A DNA stretch of 64,000 nt from Desmodus rotundus (GCF_022682495.2 NC_071387.1:151450347-151514346), one strand, 5' to 3'; shown: positions 12,480 through 25,320, numbered from the stretch's first letter. The notes: generated by a model not told the origin, from the sequence alone. Numbers and translations: made by a program.

Positions 12480-12670
12480 TAGAGCAGAAGGAGCTCAGAA
12501 GGAAGTGTCAGAAGATCAGAGTTAGAATCTCAGCCACCCCTTACCGTCTGGGTTACCGCCCCGTAACCAGGTTACTTAGCTTCTCAAAGCCCTGGATGCC
12601 ACATCTCTAAAATGCAGCTGTGTCAACTATGCCGACCCCTCCCAGTTGTGGTGATGACCTCATAAGACAA
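12480..12670 (+). repeat. MIR SINE, sense, old
   Basis: GATCAGAGTTAGAATCTCAG, then GTAACCAGGTTACTTAGCTT and CTAAAATGCAGC follow the order of a MIR core (tRNA-like part, then the 'lines up with TTACTTAACCTC' part). Strongly diverged. Confidence 0.6.
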
Positions 12671-13094
12671 TGGACAGGAAAGGACTTGGCGACTTTGTGG
12701 CCAGCGTGCACATTTAGGAGATAGTTGGGACAGTGTTCTGCTTTGAATACAACTTTAATGTAAATGAGGGTGGAACTCACAGACTTGAACCTTTTCCAGA
12801 CATGCAGTTTGACAAAAGTGGAAAGGAATATAAACAAATTATATAAAACATTAATTTAAATTTCATTATGATTATCTTTAATATAGTCTGGAAACCTGCC
12901 AACAGCTGTTTATTGTGGGGTTTTATTATTTGTTCATTGAATTTCATCCAAATGACGCACATCAAGAGTTTCTCATTCCTATACGTTGGACTGATTTGGA
13001 TATCCTTAGAGTTGGAGCACAAATTAATTGGAAGTGAATTAGTTTTGACTTAAGTGTATTACAAATATTTATACAGGAACTTACGGTTTGCAAA

Positions 13095-13262
13095 ATGTTT
13101 TTATGTGCATTCTTTCATAAAATCTTTATAATCGTTCTGTAAAAAGGATAAAAAAGAAGGGTTTTTTGTGGTTATTATTCCCATTACTTAGGTTAGAGAA
13201 GTTGTGACTTTCTCAAAGTCACTCACCTGTTAGATGATAGACCTGATTTTCTCATTTTGAAC
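13095..13262 (-). repeat. MIR fragment, antisense
   Basis: Reverse of the MIR core: TTCCCATTACTTAGGTTAGAG, AAGTCACTCACCTGTTAGATG. Diverged and partial. Confidence 0.55.
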
Positions 13263-14807
13263 CTACTGTGTTACATTGCTTGCGAAACTAAGGAATTATT
13301 TTACATAGGTGTGGATTAGAACCAGGTATTCTTAGTCTGAACCAATTCTTGATCCAAACATAGATTCCATTCTCCATAGAAACCACTGTTTTCTATACAC
13401 CAAAAGCCCCCTTTACCCTGGGCTTTGTCTTCCAGGTCTGTTCCAGCCCGGTGCCCCCGTTCTCTAGCCTCCTCCCCAGTGTCTCTGTGTCTGTGTACAC
13501 ATACACAATCCAAAATCCAGTTTTTACGCTGTTGCCTTATAACTATAAACTGTAATAATATGTAAGCAATATACACAATACGCCTGGGATTATTCTGAAT
13601 TAACCTTTGCTGATGAGCAACTTCTGAGTAATGTGGATATTGTAACTATAATTTGGGTGGGTTGTTTGATTCCTCACAAATCTCTCATACTGATTCACAT
13701 ACCGTACTTTCAATTGCAAGTAGGCTATTGGGAGCTGGGTTTCCAGAACATGACTTAGTGCGCATAGATTCTTTGGGACCAGACCAGCTCCAGGAGTTCC
13801 AAGAATTAACCCAGTTTTACTTGTCTTGTGACATATCTTGTACATTCATTATTGCTTTTAGAATTTGAAGTGGAAAGGCCTTCTGTTGCAAAAATTATCT
13901 ATACCTAGTTCTCATTTATACTTGCCTAAAAACAAACAGACCTAAAACTAAGGCTCCTCTGTATCTTTCTGTAGTTTTTATAAGTGCTCAGGCCATATTT
14001 TGAGCAAACAGGGTAATAAGAAATACTCTACTGTTTCATGTGTTGAAATGCTGACTAGATAAAGATTACACATGACAAGTTATTTACAGCTTTATTTATA
14101 CATGCTGGATTCTCTGTTGGAATCATAGAAGAGAAGAAGATATGATAATTGCTTTGTGTAGTTCACAGAATGAAATCGCAAGCTGAGATGTTTTGAATCT
14201 AGTTTATACTGTAACCATTTCTAGGAAACCGTATTTAAACAGCAGTGGTTATCATGAAGAATACAACATGTCAACTGTGTCCCAGTTCATATCAGTAAAA
14301 ACCTTCCACTACTTTATTCCCTATAACCTAACCTTCATCAGATAATACTAAATAAACTATGTCGAGTGCACATATTAATACATATCAAAGGTATCAAGTG
14401 GCTTGCTGGCTGCATTTTCAGTAGTGTTTATCTGTGGTCATACAGATTATAACTGAATTTTTATTAGGAAGACTAAATTGAGAATTTATAATGTTCCTGA
14501 TTTAGTTTCACCAGCTGTGCCACTGTGGTGGAAAATAACTGGAGAGGGTAAGAATGTAACTGAATAAGAGCAACAGACAAATGGCTTTTGCTTCATACTT
14601 ACCTGCTTTGCATCTGCCGCTGTAAGATTTAGGGTTTCATGCAGTAATTAGTAGCCCCTTAACTTATATATCATCACTTCAGTGAATTGTAATGTCTATT
14701 TTTAGTTTTCTCCTATAAACTAAGAATATGATTGTTAATTGATATTTAATCTTGGGAATCTTGAAATGATTCTTTAAAATTGAATCTTTTTCTCTTCCTC
14801 TATCTTT

Positions 14808-14945
14808 TGCTCATTTATTTGTAAATTTGACATGTATCTGTTGAGCTACACATGCGCCAGACATTGACCTAGGGACGGATGTGATCTCTGTCCTCATGGA
14901 GATCAAAGTCTGCGGGGTGATGTGTTAATAAACATTGTAGAGTAC
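14808..14945 (+). repeat. Old mammalian interspersed repeat
   Basis: CATGCGCCAGACATTGACC, CTGTCCTCATGGAGATCAA and AATAAACATTG follow the common pattern 'CCAGGCACTG ... CCCTCATGGAGCT ... AATAAACAA'. A similar block lies at 46395-46585. I do not assign a family. Confidence 0.5.
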
Positions 14946-14954
14946 ATAGAGCTT

Positions 14955-15225
14955 TTTAAAAGCCTTGTTGAGATATAAGTGACATACAGCATTATGTAAG
15001 TTTAAGGTATACAATGTGCTGATTTGTTATGCTATATATTGCAAAGTGATTGCCACAATAAGATTAGTTAACACACCCTCACCATACATAGTTTCCTTTG
15101 TGTGTGTGTGTGTGGTGAGAATGCCCAAGATCTACTCTCTTAGCAACTTTCAAGGATTCAGTATACTATTGCTAACTACAGTCACTGTGCTGTACACTAG
15201 GTCCCTAGAGCTTTAAAATACGAAT
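14955..15225 (-). mobile_element. L1M fragment, antisense
   Basis: Reversed L1 landmarks GATATAAGTGACATACAGCA, TATTGCAAAGTGATTGCCAC and AGATCTACTCTCTTAGCAAC. It contains a short TG run (15100-15114). Confidence 0.8.
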
Positions 15226-16014
15226 CCTGAAATGACTGTAGCACCAAAACTATTTTGTAATTTCACTTTCATTTAAACAATCACAATGAAATAATAGTAT
15301 ATAAATTGTTCTGTTTACAAATCAGACATGTTAAGGATAATGGAAAGTAACTGAACACTTTATATTTAGAAGAAAATACTGAACTGGCAAAGGGATTGAG
15401 TAAAAAATGCAAGAAGTCCCTTGTAGATAGTTGTTTTAGTTGTGGAATTGCTAGCAAGGAGCACTGTGTGGAATTGCTCATTATGAACAGTTCTATTTAT
15501 TTTGTATAATAAGGGGTTGCTGGTAAAACATGCACAAACTTCTAGAACTTTTGACTTGATAAGAATAATATTTGGATGTATTGTAAGTAGATAGCCATTA
15601 CAAATATTGCTTGTATATAAAATGTTGCAGCTATCAGTCTAAGTCTTATATTTTATTTGTGGTTATTTGGCAGTTTGATTTGGCAGCTAGAGAGGAAGCC
15701 CCTGCTCGGGCCATGGCCATGTCTGTTTGACTCACCGTTCACCCTTGTGTTTTGCACATTGCCCACCCTATCTATAGTCTAGGATATGTTACTTAAAGAA
15801 ATGTAGACACATTTTATTTATGTAGAATTTACAGAGTTTTAAGTTGACTAGTCACAGAAGAAAAATACATCCGTAGTAAGAAACAATACTTTCCCAATCA
15901 AAAATAGTGTTATATTCTAGTTGTTGCTATTAGGAAACCTCACACCTCTGAGAAGCAATAATACTATTAGTAATAGCAATATCAGCTATATACACCTTCT
16001 GTAATATTAATTCT

Positions 16015-16350
16015 TAACCATTGTTATATGAACAACATTTTATAAATGAGGAAACTGAAGATTTGGAATACTAAGTCACTGTGTCCCTGACCCAGAGCTG
16101 TTACTAAGTGGCGAAGCTGGGATACATTTATAACAATTAAAAAATACAAGCCAACAGATATTGAGATCATAATTATGCACCAGGCACTGTACTAAATGTT
16201 TTACATTTAACCTCAGTGACACTGTGAGGACTGCATGATTATCAGTTCTGTTTGATAAATGTGGAAAATGAGGCACCGAGAAGTTAAGCAATTTGTCAAA
16301 GGCACTTGGCTAGTTAGCGGTAGAGCCTGAGTGCTCTTCCTCTTACTCCA
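16015..16350 (-). repeat. Two MIR fragments, antisense
   Basis: ATGAGGAAACTGAAG with CAGAGCTGTTACTAAGTGGC (16040-16125) and AAATGAGGCACCGAGAAGTT with GGCTAGTTAGCGGTAGAGC (16180-16330) are both the reverse of the MIR core. Two adjacent copies or one broken copy. Confidence 0.7.
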
Positions 16351-16872
16351 TTCCACCTACAGCTCGCATTGAGATAAGGGCAGCATTGATTTATGTCTGT
16401 GGAACTTTCATAGTTTAAGAATGTTATTTTTGGTATTAGTTTTTAAAAGTACAATAATATTTGCTACGCTCTGCTGATTATGAAAATGCCTCAGATTTTA
16501 AAGATAATTGTATAAAATGTACCTCTGAATGGAAACATTGGCTTAGTGGGTAGCAAATCAGTTGGGTTCCTCAGTCAGAGGAATATTCAGTTGTATTATT
16601 GTCATGAACATGGTTTTTATATAATTTTATTAACAGTTATGTATTGACTAAATTAGTTTAATTTTTTTTCATTGTATGGGTTGCATTTTTTTCTTTTAAT
16701 TTAGGAATAGTGGTTTTTTTTTTCTATTAATGTGCATGGGAACCCTGAGAAAGCTATCTATTTATAGTTTAAATGCAGAGTTAGACTTTGATAAATTATA
16801 ATTTTATATTATTATTGATTACTGGATTGCCATTTATATAGCATAGTTTGCAGACATTGAATGTAACAGTTT

Positions 16873-17545
16873 CATTTTTAATTAAATTTATTGGGGTGAC
16901 ATTGGTTAATAAGTTTGTATAGTTTCAAGTGTACATTTCTATGATATGTGATCTGTATATTGCATTGTGTTCCCACCTCCCAAAGTCAGATAATCTTCCA
17001 TCACCATATATTTGATCCCTTTACCCTTTATAGTTCTCCCACCCGCCTTCCCTCTGGTAACCACCATACTGTTGTCTGTTTCTATGAGTTTCAGTTTTAT
17101 ATCCCACATAGGACTGAAATCATATGGTTCTTGGCTTTTGCTTTTTCTTTCTTTTTTATTTATTTATTTTAAAGAGATGGGAAGGGAGGGATAAAGTGAG
17201 GGAGAGAAACGTTGATGTGCAAGAGAAACATCAGTCAGTTGCCTCTCACATGCCCTCAACCAGGGATCTGGCCTGCAACCCTGTGCCCTGGCTGGGAATT
17301 GAACTGGTGACCTTTTGGTTTGCAGATGACCAGTGAATCCCACCAGTGAGGGCTCTTAGATTTTTCTGACTGACTCATTTTGCCTAGCATAATATTTTCA
17401 AGGTCCATTCATGTTGTTGCAAATAGCAGTATTCATATTTTCTTATGGCTGAGTAGTATTCTATTGTATATATGTACCACATCTTTTTTATCCAATCATC
17501 TGTCGAAGGATACTGTGGTTGTTCCCATAGTTTCATTTTTAGAAG
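16873..17545 (-). mobile_element. L1 3' region, antisense, split by a SINE
   Basis: Reversed L1 text: TTATTGGGGTGACATTGGTT, CCCTCTGGTAACCACCATAC, then after the SINE TCATTTTGCCTAGCATAATA and TATATATGTACCACATC. The SINE at 17150-17353 is younger, since the L1 continues on both sides. Confidence 0.88.
17150..17353 (-). mobile_element. VES-type SINE, antisense
   Basis: Reads in reverse: TTTATTTTAAAGAGATGGG tail, GAGAGAAACGTTGATGTG, CTGGGAATTGAACTGGTGAC (reverse of the B box region), ending GTGAGGGC. Inserted in an older L1. Confidence 0.9.
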
Positions 17546-18109
17546 GGCTAATTTTTTTCTTTAAGGTTGTGTTTTTGAATTACATTAGAGGTAATTTATA
17601 ACTACTTTTTATATTTACGTACTTTTCTTCTTTTGATGTCTGTATGTTCCAGGAGAAGACATTCCGACCTTGTAAATGGCATATCTTACAATTTATTTTA
17701 AAAGAAATTTAAAGTTTTTGAATCTAATTGGGAATGTTTTTTAATTAGATGATAAAGAACTAAACCTAAATAGTAAGTTTTGCTGAATTCAATTCAGCAA
17801 CATTGGGAACTGTATGTACTATAAGGTATTGTGTTTGGTGACATGAAAGATAAAAAGATGAAAAAACTTGATGCCCCTGTCCTAGGGCTTGTATTCTGTT
17901 AGCTGACCCAGACAAATATATGAATAACCACAGTGCAAGGCAGGCTTCGATAAGTGTTGTAGTATAGACATCAGCAAAGTTCAGTGGGAAATCAGGATAG
18001 AGAGATTAATCCTAAGTGGGAGGATCAAGAAAATTCTCATGGAGTAAGTAGGATTAAGTAGAGCTTAATTTATTGCTTTCATTCATTCTAGACTGTCTTC
18101 TGAAGATTG

Positions 18110-18215
18110 ATGTCTATTTCCTTGAGCTTTTTAATTTTGTACCCAATTTGGATAAGCATGGCACAAATCCAGCAGGGAGGTCCAGATGAAAAAGAAAAGA
18201 CCACAGCACTGAAAG
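18110..18215 (+). CDS. FAM172A: FAM172A (ARB2A) first coding exon
   Basis: The exon runs 18092-18215, after a pyrimidine-rich acceptor ending TTCATTCATTCTAG and before donor AAAG|GTACAT. The coding part starts at ATG 18110 and reads MSISLSFLILYPIWISMAQ, then IQQGGPDEKEKTTALK, 35 residues plus one base of the next codon. This is nearly the human FAM172A N-terminus as I remember it. The first ATG has a poor context (T at -3, T at +4). A second in-frame ATG, codon 17, has A at -3 and G at +4, so both MSISL and MAQIQQ starts are plausible. The longer form begins with a hydrophobic stretch (residues 4-15) that could act as a signal or anchor; the shorter form lacks it. FAM172A belongs to the Arb2 family and is known as a nuclear splicing coregulator that binds AGO2. 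Only 18 bases of 5' UTR lie in this exon, so the promoter and leader exon are upstream. Confidence 0.95.
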
Positions 18216-19390
18216 GTACATACTTAATTTGTTTTTTTAGGATATTTTCATTGTGCCTGACAAAGATAGAGGAATATTTAGGTGACCTCCAGTTATTTCA
18301 GTTCTAAAATAAAAATAGTAGTTAATCTATTTGTAATTATTTGTATCCCTCACAGTAACTATCTCAGTGTCTAAGAGATAGTCTGTTTTTAGTAAATAAA
18401 TCATATAATAATGTAATTTTACAGCCATAAGAATTCTTAATGCTTTATTTAATTCAAGGCTGTATACATATATGGCAAGACACTGTAGGCAGTGCCCTTA
18501 TTATATTTTTGTTGATCGCAATGTCATAATAATTTAGGATAGTGATCTGCCTAAGCCTGCATTTTATCTTTGTGGCGTTGGCACTAGGAATATTTTATAA
18601 GAGGCCCTTCATGTTAACACCTCAAAAGGAATCTGCCTTAGACATTCTTTGAGAATTTTGAGTTCTAGACATTAAACAACCTGCTATCTAAAGTAATTTT
18701 ACTCCTAAAAGAAAGATTCATTATGGACCTATAAGGTTTCTTTATTATCATATTCCAGTCTACCCATCTAGGGACTTGTCTAAGATCAGATTACCTAAGT
18801 AACTTGTGCAAGATCTCACAGTTACTTTCTTTTCGTGGTGGAAAAATTATCTTACGGGTTTTCTGAATGCTGAGATGCCAACAATGCCCGATGATAAAAG
18901 TCTCTTTTACCTGCTTCAGCATAGAGTCTATCTGGTCTTCAGTATGCTTTGTAGGAGATACCCTGGCTGAATATGTACCAGACTGTCTTAGCTATGGCCA
19001 CTTCTCTGAATCCCTAGCTGCTGTCCTACCCTGCTGTGCCAGGCTGGCTGATAAAGATATCTCAAGAATCTCTCTTACTACCTTCTTCTATCTTTTTTCA
19101 TAAAAGCCTAAAGCATATATGGATAAAGCAACCAGTTTCTTAGCTCAGTGTGCCTTGCCACGTCCCTGCTTTTAGAGCAGATGATCTATCAAAAGGATGG
19201 TGTAATTAGCCCTTACCTACACAAATGGAAAATGCCCAGGAGCACTGCTTTCTCCTCACAAATATGACGTCTTGGAATAGGATGGTAGCAGGAGGGATGA
19301 TAAAGCATGGACAGATTCTGGTTATGTTTTGAAGGATGACTGATTTTTTCTTTTTCTCCTTTCTTTCTTACTCCTTCCTGTCTTTCATTC

Positions 19391-19606
19391 AGATTTTATT
19401 TATTTATTTTTAGAGAGGGGAAGAGAGGGAGAAAAAGAGGGAGAGAAACATCAATGTGTGAGAGAAACATCCACCAGCTGCCTCTTGCATGCCCCCAACT
19501 GGGGACCTGGCCCACAATCCAAGCATGTGCCCTGACTGGGAATCAAACTGGTGACTTTTTGGTTTTCAGGCTGACACTCAGTCCACTGAGCCACACCAGT
19601 CAGTGC
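19391..19606 (-). mobile_element. VES-type SINE, antisense
   Basis: TTTATTTATTTATTTTTAGA tail, GAGAGAAACATCAATGTG, CCCTGACTGGGAATCAAACT, then CACTGAGCCACACCAGTCAG head. It abuts an antisense L1 piece. Confidence 0.92.
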
Positions 19607-19965
19607 TGACGGGCTTATTTCACTTAGCATAATGTTCTCCAGGTGGATCCATGCTATCACAAAGGCTAAAATTTTCTTTTTTACGACTGAGTAGTATTCC
19701 ATTGTGTAAATATACCATAGTTGTTTTATCCAATTATCTACTAATGGACACTTGGGCTGCTTCCAAATCCTGGTGATTGTAAATAACACTGCAATGAATA
19801 TAGGGGTGCTTATGTTCTTTCAAATTAGTGTTTAGGGAATCTTTGGGTAAATTCCCAAAAGTGGGATCACTGGGTCATAAAGCAGTTCCATTTTAAATTT
19901 TTTGAGGTAACATTGCACTACTTTCCACCATCTGCATTCCCACCAACAGTGCAGATGTTAAAAAA
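19607..19965 (-). mobile_element. L1 3' region fragment, antisense
   Basis: Reversed L1: TTATTTCACTTAGCATAATG, GAGTAGTATTCCATTGTGT, AAAAGTGGGATCACTGGGTC, CATTCCCACCAACAGTGC. Confidence 0.88.
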
Positions 19966-20069
19966 ACAACTAAGATAACTTTGAACGTTCTTGGCGTAAG
20001 ATAGGTGCCGTTAATTAGATTAAGGAAACTAGATAAAGCAGGTTGCAGTGGTGGTTGTAGTGGAAAACA

Positions 20070-20620
20070 AGAGTTAGCTTTTAGATGTATTAAATATTAA
20101 ACTGAGATACCCCTTAAGCATTGAGGTAGAGAGGTTGAGTGTGGAGTTTGGGAGAGCATTTGGGTTAGAAATAATCATTTGGGGAATCATTAGCATAGAA
20201 ATAATATTTAAAGTTATGGTCATAATTGAGATCACCAGGATGTCAGTGTAGCCAGAAAAGAGAAGACATCTGCAGATTGAACCTTGGGGCATCTCAACTT
20301 TAAGGTCAGGAAGATAAGAAGGAACCAGCTACAGAGGCTGAAAATGAATTTCTACTGAGATAGGCTGAAAACTAGGAGCAAGGGAGATCCTGAACATCAA
20401 ATGAGGAAAATGGGAATAATTAATTTAATCATGATGATGAGTCAGGTTAGACGAGGACTGAGAATTTACTTTTGAATTTGGCAGTTTGTGAATTGATCTT
20501 CACAAAAAGCTGTTTCAGTGAATTGTTGAAAATGAAAGCATATTGGAGAACTTGAGTAGAGACCAGGAAGAGAGAAATTAGAGACAGTGCTAGACAACCC
20601 TATGGAAGCTTTTACTGAAT
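20070..20620. repeat. Old purine-rich repeat, family unassigned
   Basis: Text such as GAACCTTGGGGCATCTCAAC, GAGGCTGAAAATGAATTTC and GTTAGACGAGGACTGAG has the feel of a widely dispersed mammalian repeat, and 47160-47400 looks similar. I cannot name it. Confidence 0.4.
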
Positions 20621-21109
20621 GCTTGTGTGCTGCTGTGAGTGATCAGTACACTCAGAAAAATGGTTAATACAGGAGAGAGGGCAAGGAATGTCTGTCGTTT
20701 TCTATCTAAATAGACTCTCTTGGTTTACACCGAGATAGATTTTGAGCATCTTATGTGATAACGTGAAAATTGGGTCTCTCAAGGCGTAATTCCAATCTAT
20801 ACCTCCACAAGCAGTATATAGAGTTCAGATTGATTTTCTGGATTTTGGAAATAGTATGGTGACATTAAAAGAGTATGGGTAGGATTCCAAAGATGGGACT
20901 ATTTGGATTTAAACTCAAGTTTTTCTGCAAGTTGGTTAACTGAAACTTTTTCTTCATCAGTGCAATATGAGTAAGAAGGCTTAGTACACATGAGCTTGTA
21001 ATGAAGAAGTAAAATTAGAAATATTAGAAAATAAAATGACAAATGCATAGGAAAGTACATTTTAGGACAAATTGGCAAACTATATAAAAATTTATACCTA
21101 AAACAGTCC

Positions 21110-22138
21110 TATTTACCAGTTTTTTTCTTTTATGAATTGTGCCTTAATTGTCCTAAGAACTTTTGGCCGAGCCCTAGTTCGTGAAGATTTTCTCCTATGT
21201 TTTTTAGCTTTAGACTTTGTATTTAAGATATTCATTCATTTTGAATTAATTTTTATATAAGGAGTGAGACATAAGTCAATGTTTACTTATATTTTTTTAC
21301 CCATTGATATCCAATTGTGTCAGAACCATTTGTAAAAAAGATTATCTTTCCACTGTTGAGTTACTGTCTGACCTTTGTCGAAAATGTTGAAAATGAGTTG
21401 GGTGTATTCAGGTGGGCTTGTTTTGTGGCTCTCCTTTTTGTTCCATGGATCTTTTTCTGTGTCTTCTTCAATACCACACATTTGATTACTATACTATATA
21501 GTAAATTTTATAAATGGGTAGAATGATTCTTTCCACTTTATTCTTTCCCAAAATGATTCAGCTATTCTAGGTCCTATGCTTTCTTGTATAAATTTTAGAG
21601 TAAAATGGCTTGTATCTGTAAAAGATTTTTTTATTTAGATTTGGGTCAGTATTATATTTAAACCTATAGAGGAATATGGGGAGAATTGACATCTGCACTG
21701 TATTGTCTTCCAATCCATTAACATGGTATGTCTCAGTATATTCGGATCTTTGGGTTTTTCATCAGCAGTTTGTAATTTTTCGCATTGTTATTAGATTTAC
21801 ACTTAAGTTTTAATTTTTTAGAGTGATTGTAAATTGTTGTTTTAATTTTAGTTGCCACATATTTACTGATAGTTTACGGAAATACAATCAAGTTTTGTGT
21901 GTTGATATTACATCCTATGACTTTGCTTATGTCACTTATTAGTTCTGGGATTTGTTTTGGTAGATTCCTTAGGATTTTCTTTGTATCATGTCATTTACAA
22001 GTTAGACCGTTTTGTTTCTTCCTTTGTAATCTATATGCCTTTTATTTCCTTTCTCGCTTTTTTTTTTTTTGCTGGCTATGCCTTCCAGTATTATAATTAG
22101 TAAGAAGAGTCAGAGTGGACATTCTTTCTTTGTAGGCT
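21110..22138 (-). mobile_element. L1 ORF2 fragment, antisense
   Basis: Reversed L1 ORF2: TTCATTTTGAATTAATTTTT, TGGCTCTCCTTTTTGTTCCA, CTTATTAGTTCTGGGATTTG, ATGCCTTCCAGTATTATAAT. It ends abruptly against the ERV-L remnant, consistent with a 5' truncated insertion into it. Confidence 0.85.
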
Positions 22139-22154
22139 AGTGGTAATAGTCGTT

Positions 22155-25030
22155 TTTGACCCTGACTATGATGGGTGGCTGGGAAAAGAGGCTCACTGGT
22201 GTTCACAGAATGGGTCATCCTATGCACTTGATTATTAAAATATTTTATTGAACCTTCATTTGGGAAACAAATATCTTCACATTTCTTGCCCATTCAGAGG
22301 GGTCTTTTCACATACCGCTTCTCCATAATTCCTTGTCACCAATTTTCCAATTATGTTCATTCCAAGTCCCTTACCATCCAGCCAATCCATTGGCCACAGC
22401 CTGTTAATCAATATATTATCACACGTCTGGCCATATCTCTTCCCAGCAAACTGAACAGCCAGGTACACTGCTCTCAATTCTGCTCAGTGGGAGGATTTCC
22501 ATTTATAGCTATCATTCAGGGATGTCCCAGAAAGGGGCTCTAGTGCTTCAGCTGTCCACTTTTGAGTGTGCTTGAATATATTGCAGGACTATCTATAACC
22601 AGACCTGAGTTTGGGTAGGAACTCAACTAATGGTAGGAACTCCCCATGTGGAGTTCATGCTAGTAGGAGTGGAGACCGTTTGGGCTACTTCTTCATTTAA
22701 CTTACTTTTGCCTTCAGGGCCTACCCAGGCCTCATCATGTATATACCACTTCCATTTGATGATGGAGTGCTGTCAGTGTACACCTAACTTTATGACTTGG
22801 TGGGTCAGCTAATACCAAGTTCATGATGGGCAGCTAACATCACATGATAACCTGGTAGCCCATGATTAAGTATCAGTAGCAGATGGTAGCATACAAAGCC
22901 CAGTAGCAGACTAACAGCTGTTTCTTAAAAGCAGAGTAGTTATCTGCAGTGGATGGCAGGGCTTTGCTCCAAAATCCTAAGGTCCTGTGCTTTGATTCAT
23001 CTAGAGGGGCCTGCCAAAGATTCCAAACAGCATCCCTATTTGCCACTAGCACCATTGGATCTGCAGGATTATGTAGCTCAAGTGGCAGAGCAGCATATAC
23101 AGATGCAGAGGTATCTTTTATTCTGGGCTCCACTCAAAAGTAGTAACATTTAGGATAAATGGGCCAGAATAACACATCCAAAGGAGGACTGTGTGTCTCC
23201 AGCATCCAAAGAAACCTCCCCACCTGCAGGCATTGTGTCTCTTTTTTGTTTGTAGGAAAGGCCAATTGCAACAACTTATACCCTTCACCTTAGCAAAGAT
23301 TACTTGACATGACCCACATCACTGGCCCCCTAGAAATTACACGGTAGTAGAAAGCCCCTGATCTTTTTTGTGAGATTTATTTCTCACCCTCTGACACACA
23401 GATGTCTTGCCAATAAGTCCAAATGGCTGTTACTTCTTGCTTACTAGGTCCAATCAGTATAATGTCATTAATGTATTGGAACAGAGTGATATCATATGGA
23501 AGGGAGAGGTGATCAAGATAAGCAAACTAAATTATGACTTAGGCAAGAGTGTCAATATATCCCTGAGGTAGGACAGTGAACGTGTGTCGCTGGCCTTGCT
23601 AGCTGAAAGCAAACTGCTTGTAGTGGGTTTTATTGACAGCGATGGAGAAAAAGGCATTTGCCAGATCAATGGCTCCCTAACCAGGTACCAGGGGATGCAT
23701 TAATTTGTTCAAGCAATGAAATTTCGTCTAGTATAGCAGCTACATTTGAAGTCATCACCGGGTTAAGCTTAATGATAATCCATGGCCATTCTCCAAGTTC
23801 CAGCATCTGTCTTCTGGATATTTCAGATAGGTGAATTGAATGGGGATGTAGTAGGAATCACCACCCCTGCATCCTTCAGGTCCTTGATGGCAGAAATCTC
23901 TGCAATGCCGGGAATGCCATATTTCTTTTTGGTTACTATTTTCCTAGGTAAAGGCAGTTTTGGGGGCTTTCACTTGTTCTTTACTATAATAGCCTTCATT
24001 CCACAGGTCAGGGAACCAATGCGGGGATTCTGGCAAATAATGAACCGGGGAAATAACCACAGAGTGGGTTCAGAAACACACTGTGAGATGAATCTGAGCT
24101 AAAGCTCCATTGAACACCTGTTCTCTATAAGCCCCTACTCTGACTGATGAACCACAAGGACATTTTGGGTTTCCTGGAATCAGTTTCATTTCAGAGCCAG
24201 TGTCCACAAGTCTCTGAAAGGTCTGATTACGTTTTCCCCAATGCTGTTACCCTGGTAAAAGGCCATAGGTCCCTTTGGGGAAGGATGGGAAAAAGCATAA
24301 TAGTGTAATTTTTGGCAGTATACCTGGGTCATTCCTTAAGGGGTTTTGGCCTCTCCTTCTCCCAAGAGGCTCTGGATCTGTAAACTTGCTTAAGTCCGGG
24401 AATGATTGTGACTGTTTTTGATTCAGGTTTGACTTTTGTTCATTCAACATAGAACTTTTCTGCTTATACATATCAGATAAGAATTTAATAGGCTTCCTGT
24501 CTTATTTCTAGGAACAACATGCTCAACTAGCCATTGCCACAGGCCTGTGTTAATCAAACTTCTGACCGCTGCTTTGATTCTGCTATCCATCGCGGTAACC
24601 ATGCCCACCTTGCCTTTGGTGGTAGAGTGCTCCCTCTTGGCTGCTACCACCCTAGGAACCACTTGCCCCATTGCATTTAGATTTCTTAATTCAGTGACTT
24701 TAGTCCCCACTGTAAGGTCTAGCATAAGAGAAGGGCCACCACAGAGCTGTTTAAGGATGCCCGAGTTCTCCTCATAAATTTATTTCTCATAGTAGTGGTG
24801 AAACGTGTGTCTTCTGGACCCTCCCAGGGTGGGTGAGTAGCTCTTCAATGACAAATCCTCTCTCCCTAAACCTTTGAATCACTTCCTCTACCTTAAACCA
24901 GAGCAAATTCACTCATTGTGGGCCACCTTTTGGTCTGTGTTCCAGCCAACCAGTTAGACTGTTAGAGCCCTTCCTAACTCCCCAAGTTACAACATTAAAT
25001 ACAGTATCTTGTGCTTGGTGAGCCTTTATC
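22155..25030 (-). mobile_element. ERV-L-type endogenous retrovirus remnant (gag end, protease, RT, RNase H, start of integrase)
   Basis: All parts read on the minus strand in retroviral order. A gag-like stretch covers about 25030-24440. The protease keeps its Asp-Thr-Gly active-site triplet at 24204-24196 (LVDTGSEMKLIPG). The reverse transcriptase shows an AIDLANAFF segment and LPQGY (near 23650 and 23570), and the catalytic box reads YIND at 23475-23464 where an active enzyme has two aspartates. The connection domain is at 23133-22873, RNase H at about 22560-22300 and the integrase N-terminus at about 22290-22160, where an L1 fragment cuts it off. Many stops and frameshifts make it inactive. 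No LTR is identified beside it. Class III (ERV-L) is inferred from the style of pol. It is antisense to FAM172A. Confidence 0.85.
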
Positions 25031-25229
25031 AATAAATATGACGTGATTGTTCTCTCCACTTTTATCCCATACCCTTAATATCCATTCTCCTACCTATTTC
25101 CTGGATTTCTGTTTGTATAAATTTTTATTCTATTCATACCTTCAGTGGATCAGTTGAGGGTGTTCTATATGGGAGAAAGGCAATTTGCTTTACTCAGTCT
25201 ATGGATTCAAATGCTAATCTCACTCAGAG

Positions 25230-25320
25230 ACACCTTCACAGACATACTCAGAATAATGTTTAACCAAATACATGGATACCCCATTTCCCCGTAATGTTGA
25301 CACATAAAATTAATCACCAC
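25230..25320 (-). repeat. MaLR-like fragment, antisense (tentative)
   Basis: GAGACACCTTCACAGACATA, CAGAATAATGTTTAACCAAA and TTGACACATAAAATTAATCA resemble the reverse of a common LTR-associated repeat. Short and old. Confidence 0.35.

Larger units (their letters stand above)
1..18091 (+). other. FAM172A: Upstream intron of FAM172A (5' side)
   Basis: This is non-coding DNA before the first coding exon. That exon opens with a splice acceptor, so this stretch is taken as intron rather than promoter. No CpG-rich island or TATA-like promoter is seen. Named repeats are listed separately. Stretches where I see nothing identifiable are roughly 1-330, 860-1115, 1980-2580, 4330-5120, 5640-6740, 7750-8180, 8800-10430, 11700-12470, 12680-13090, 13270-14800, 15230-16010 and 16350-16860. 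The block 17810-18060, just upstream of the exon, resembles an old mammalian repeat containing a 'duration of storage' type purine-rich tail, family not assigned. Confidence 0.8.

Noticed and set aside
19451..19789. 112-codon minus-strand open stretch
   Set aside because: It crosses a SINE/L1 junction; the first part is L1 ORF2 remnant and the rest is SINE translation.
23782..24102. 106-codon open stretch on the + strand
   Set aside because: It is the opposite strand of the ERV-L protease/RT region; no domain of its own.
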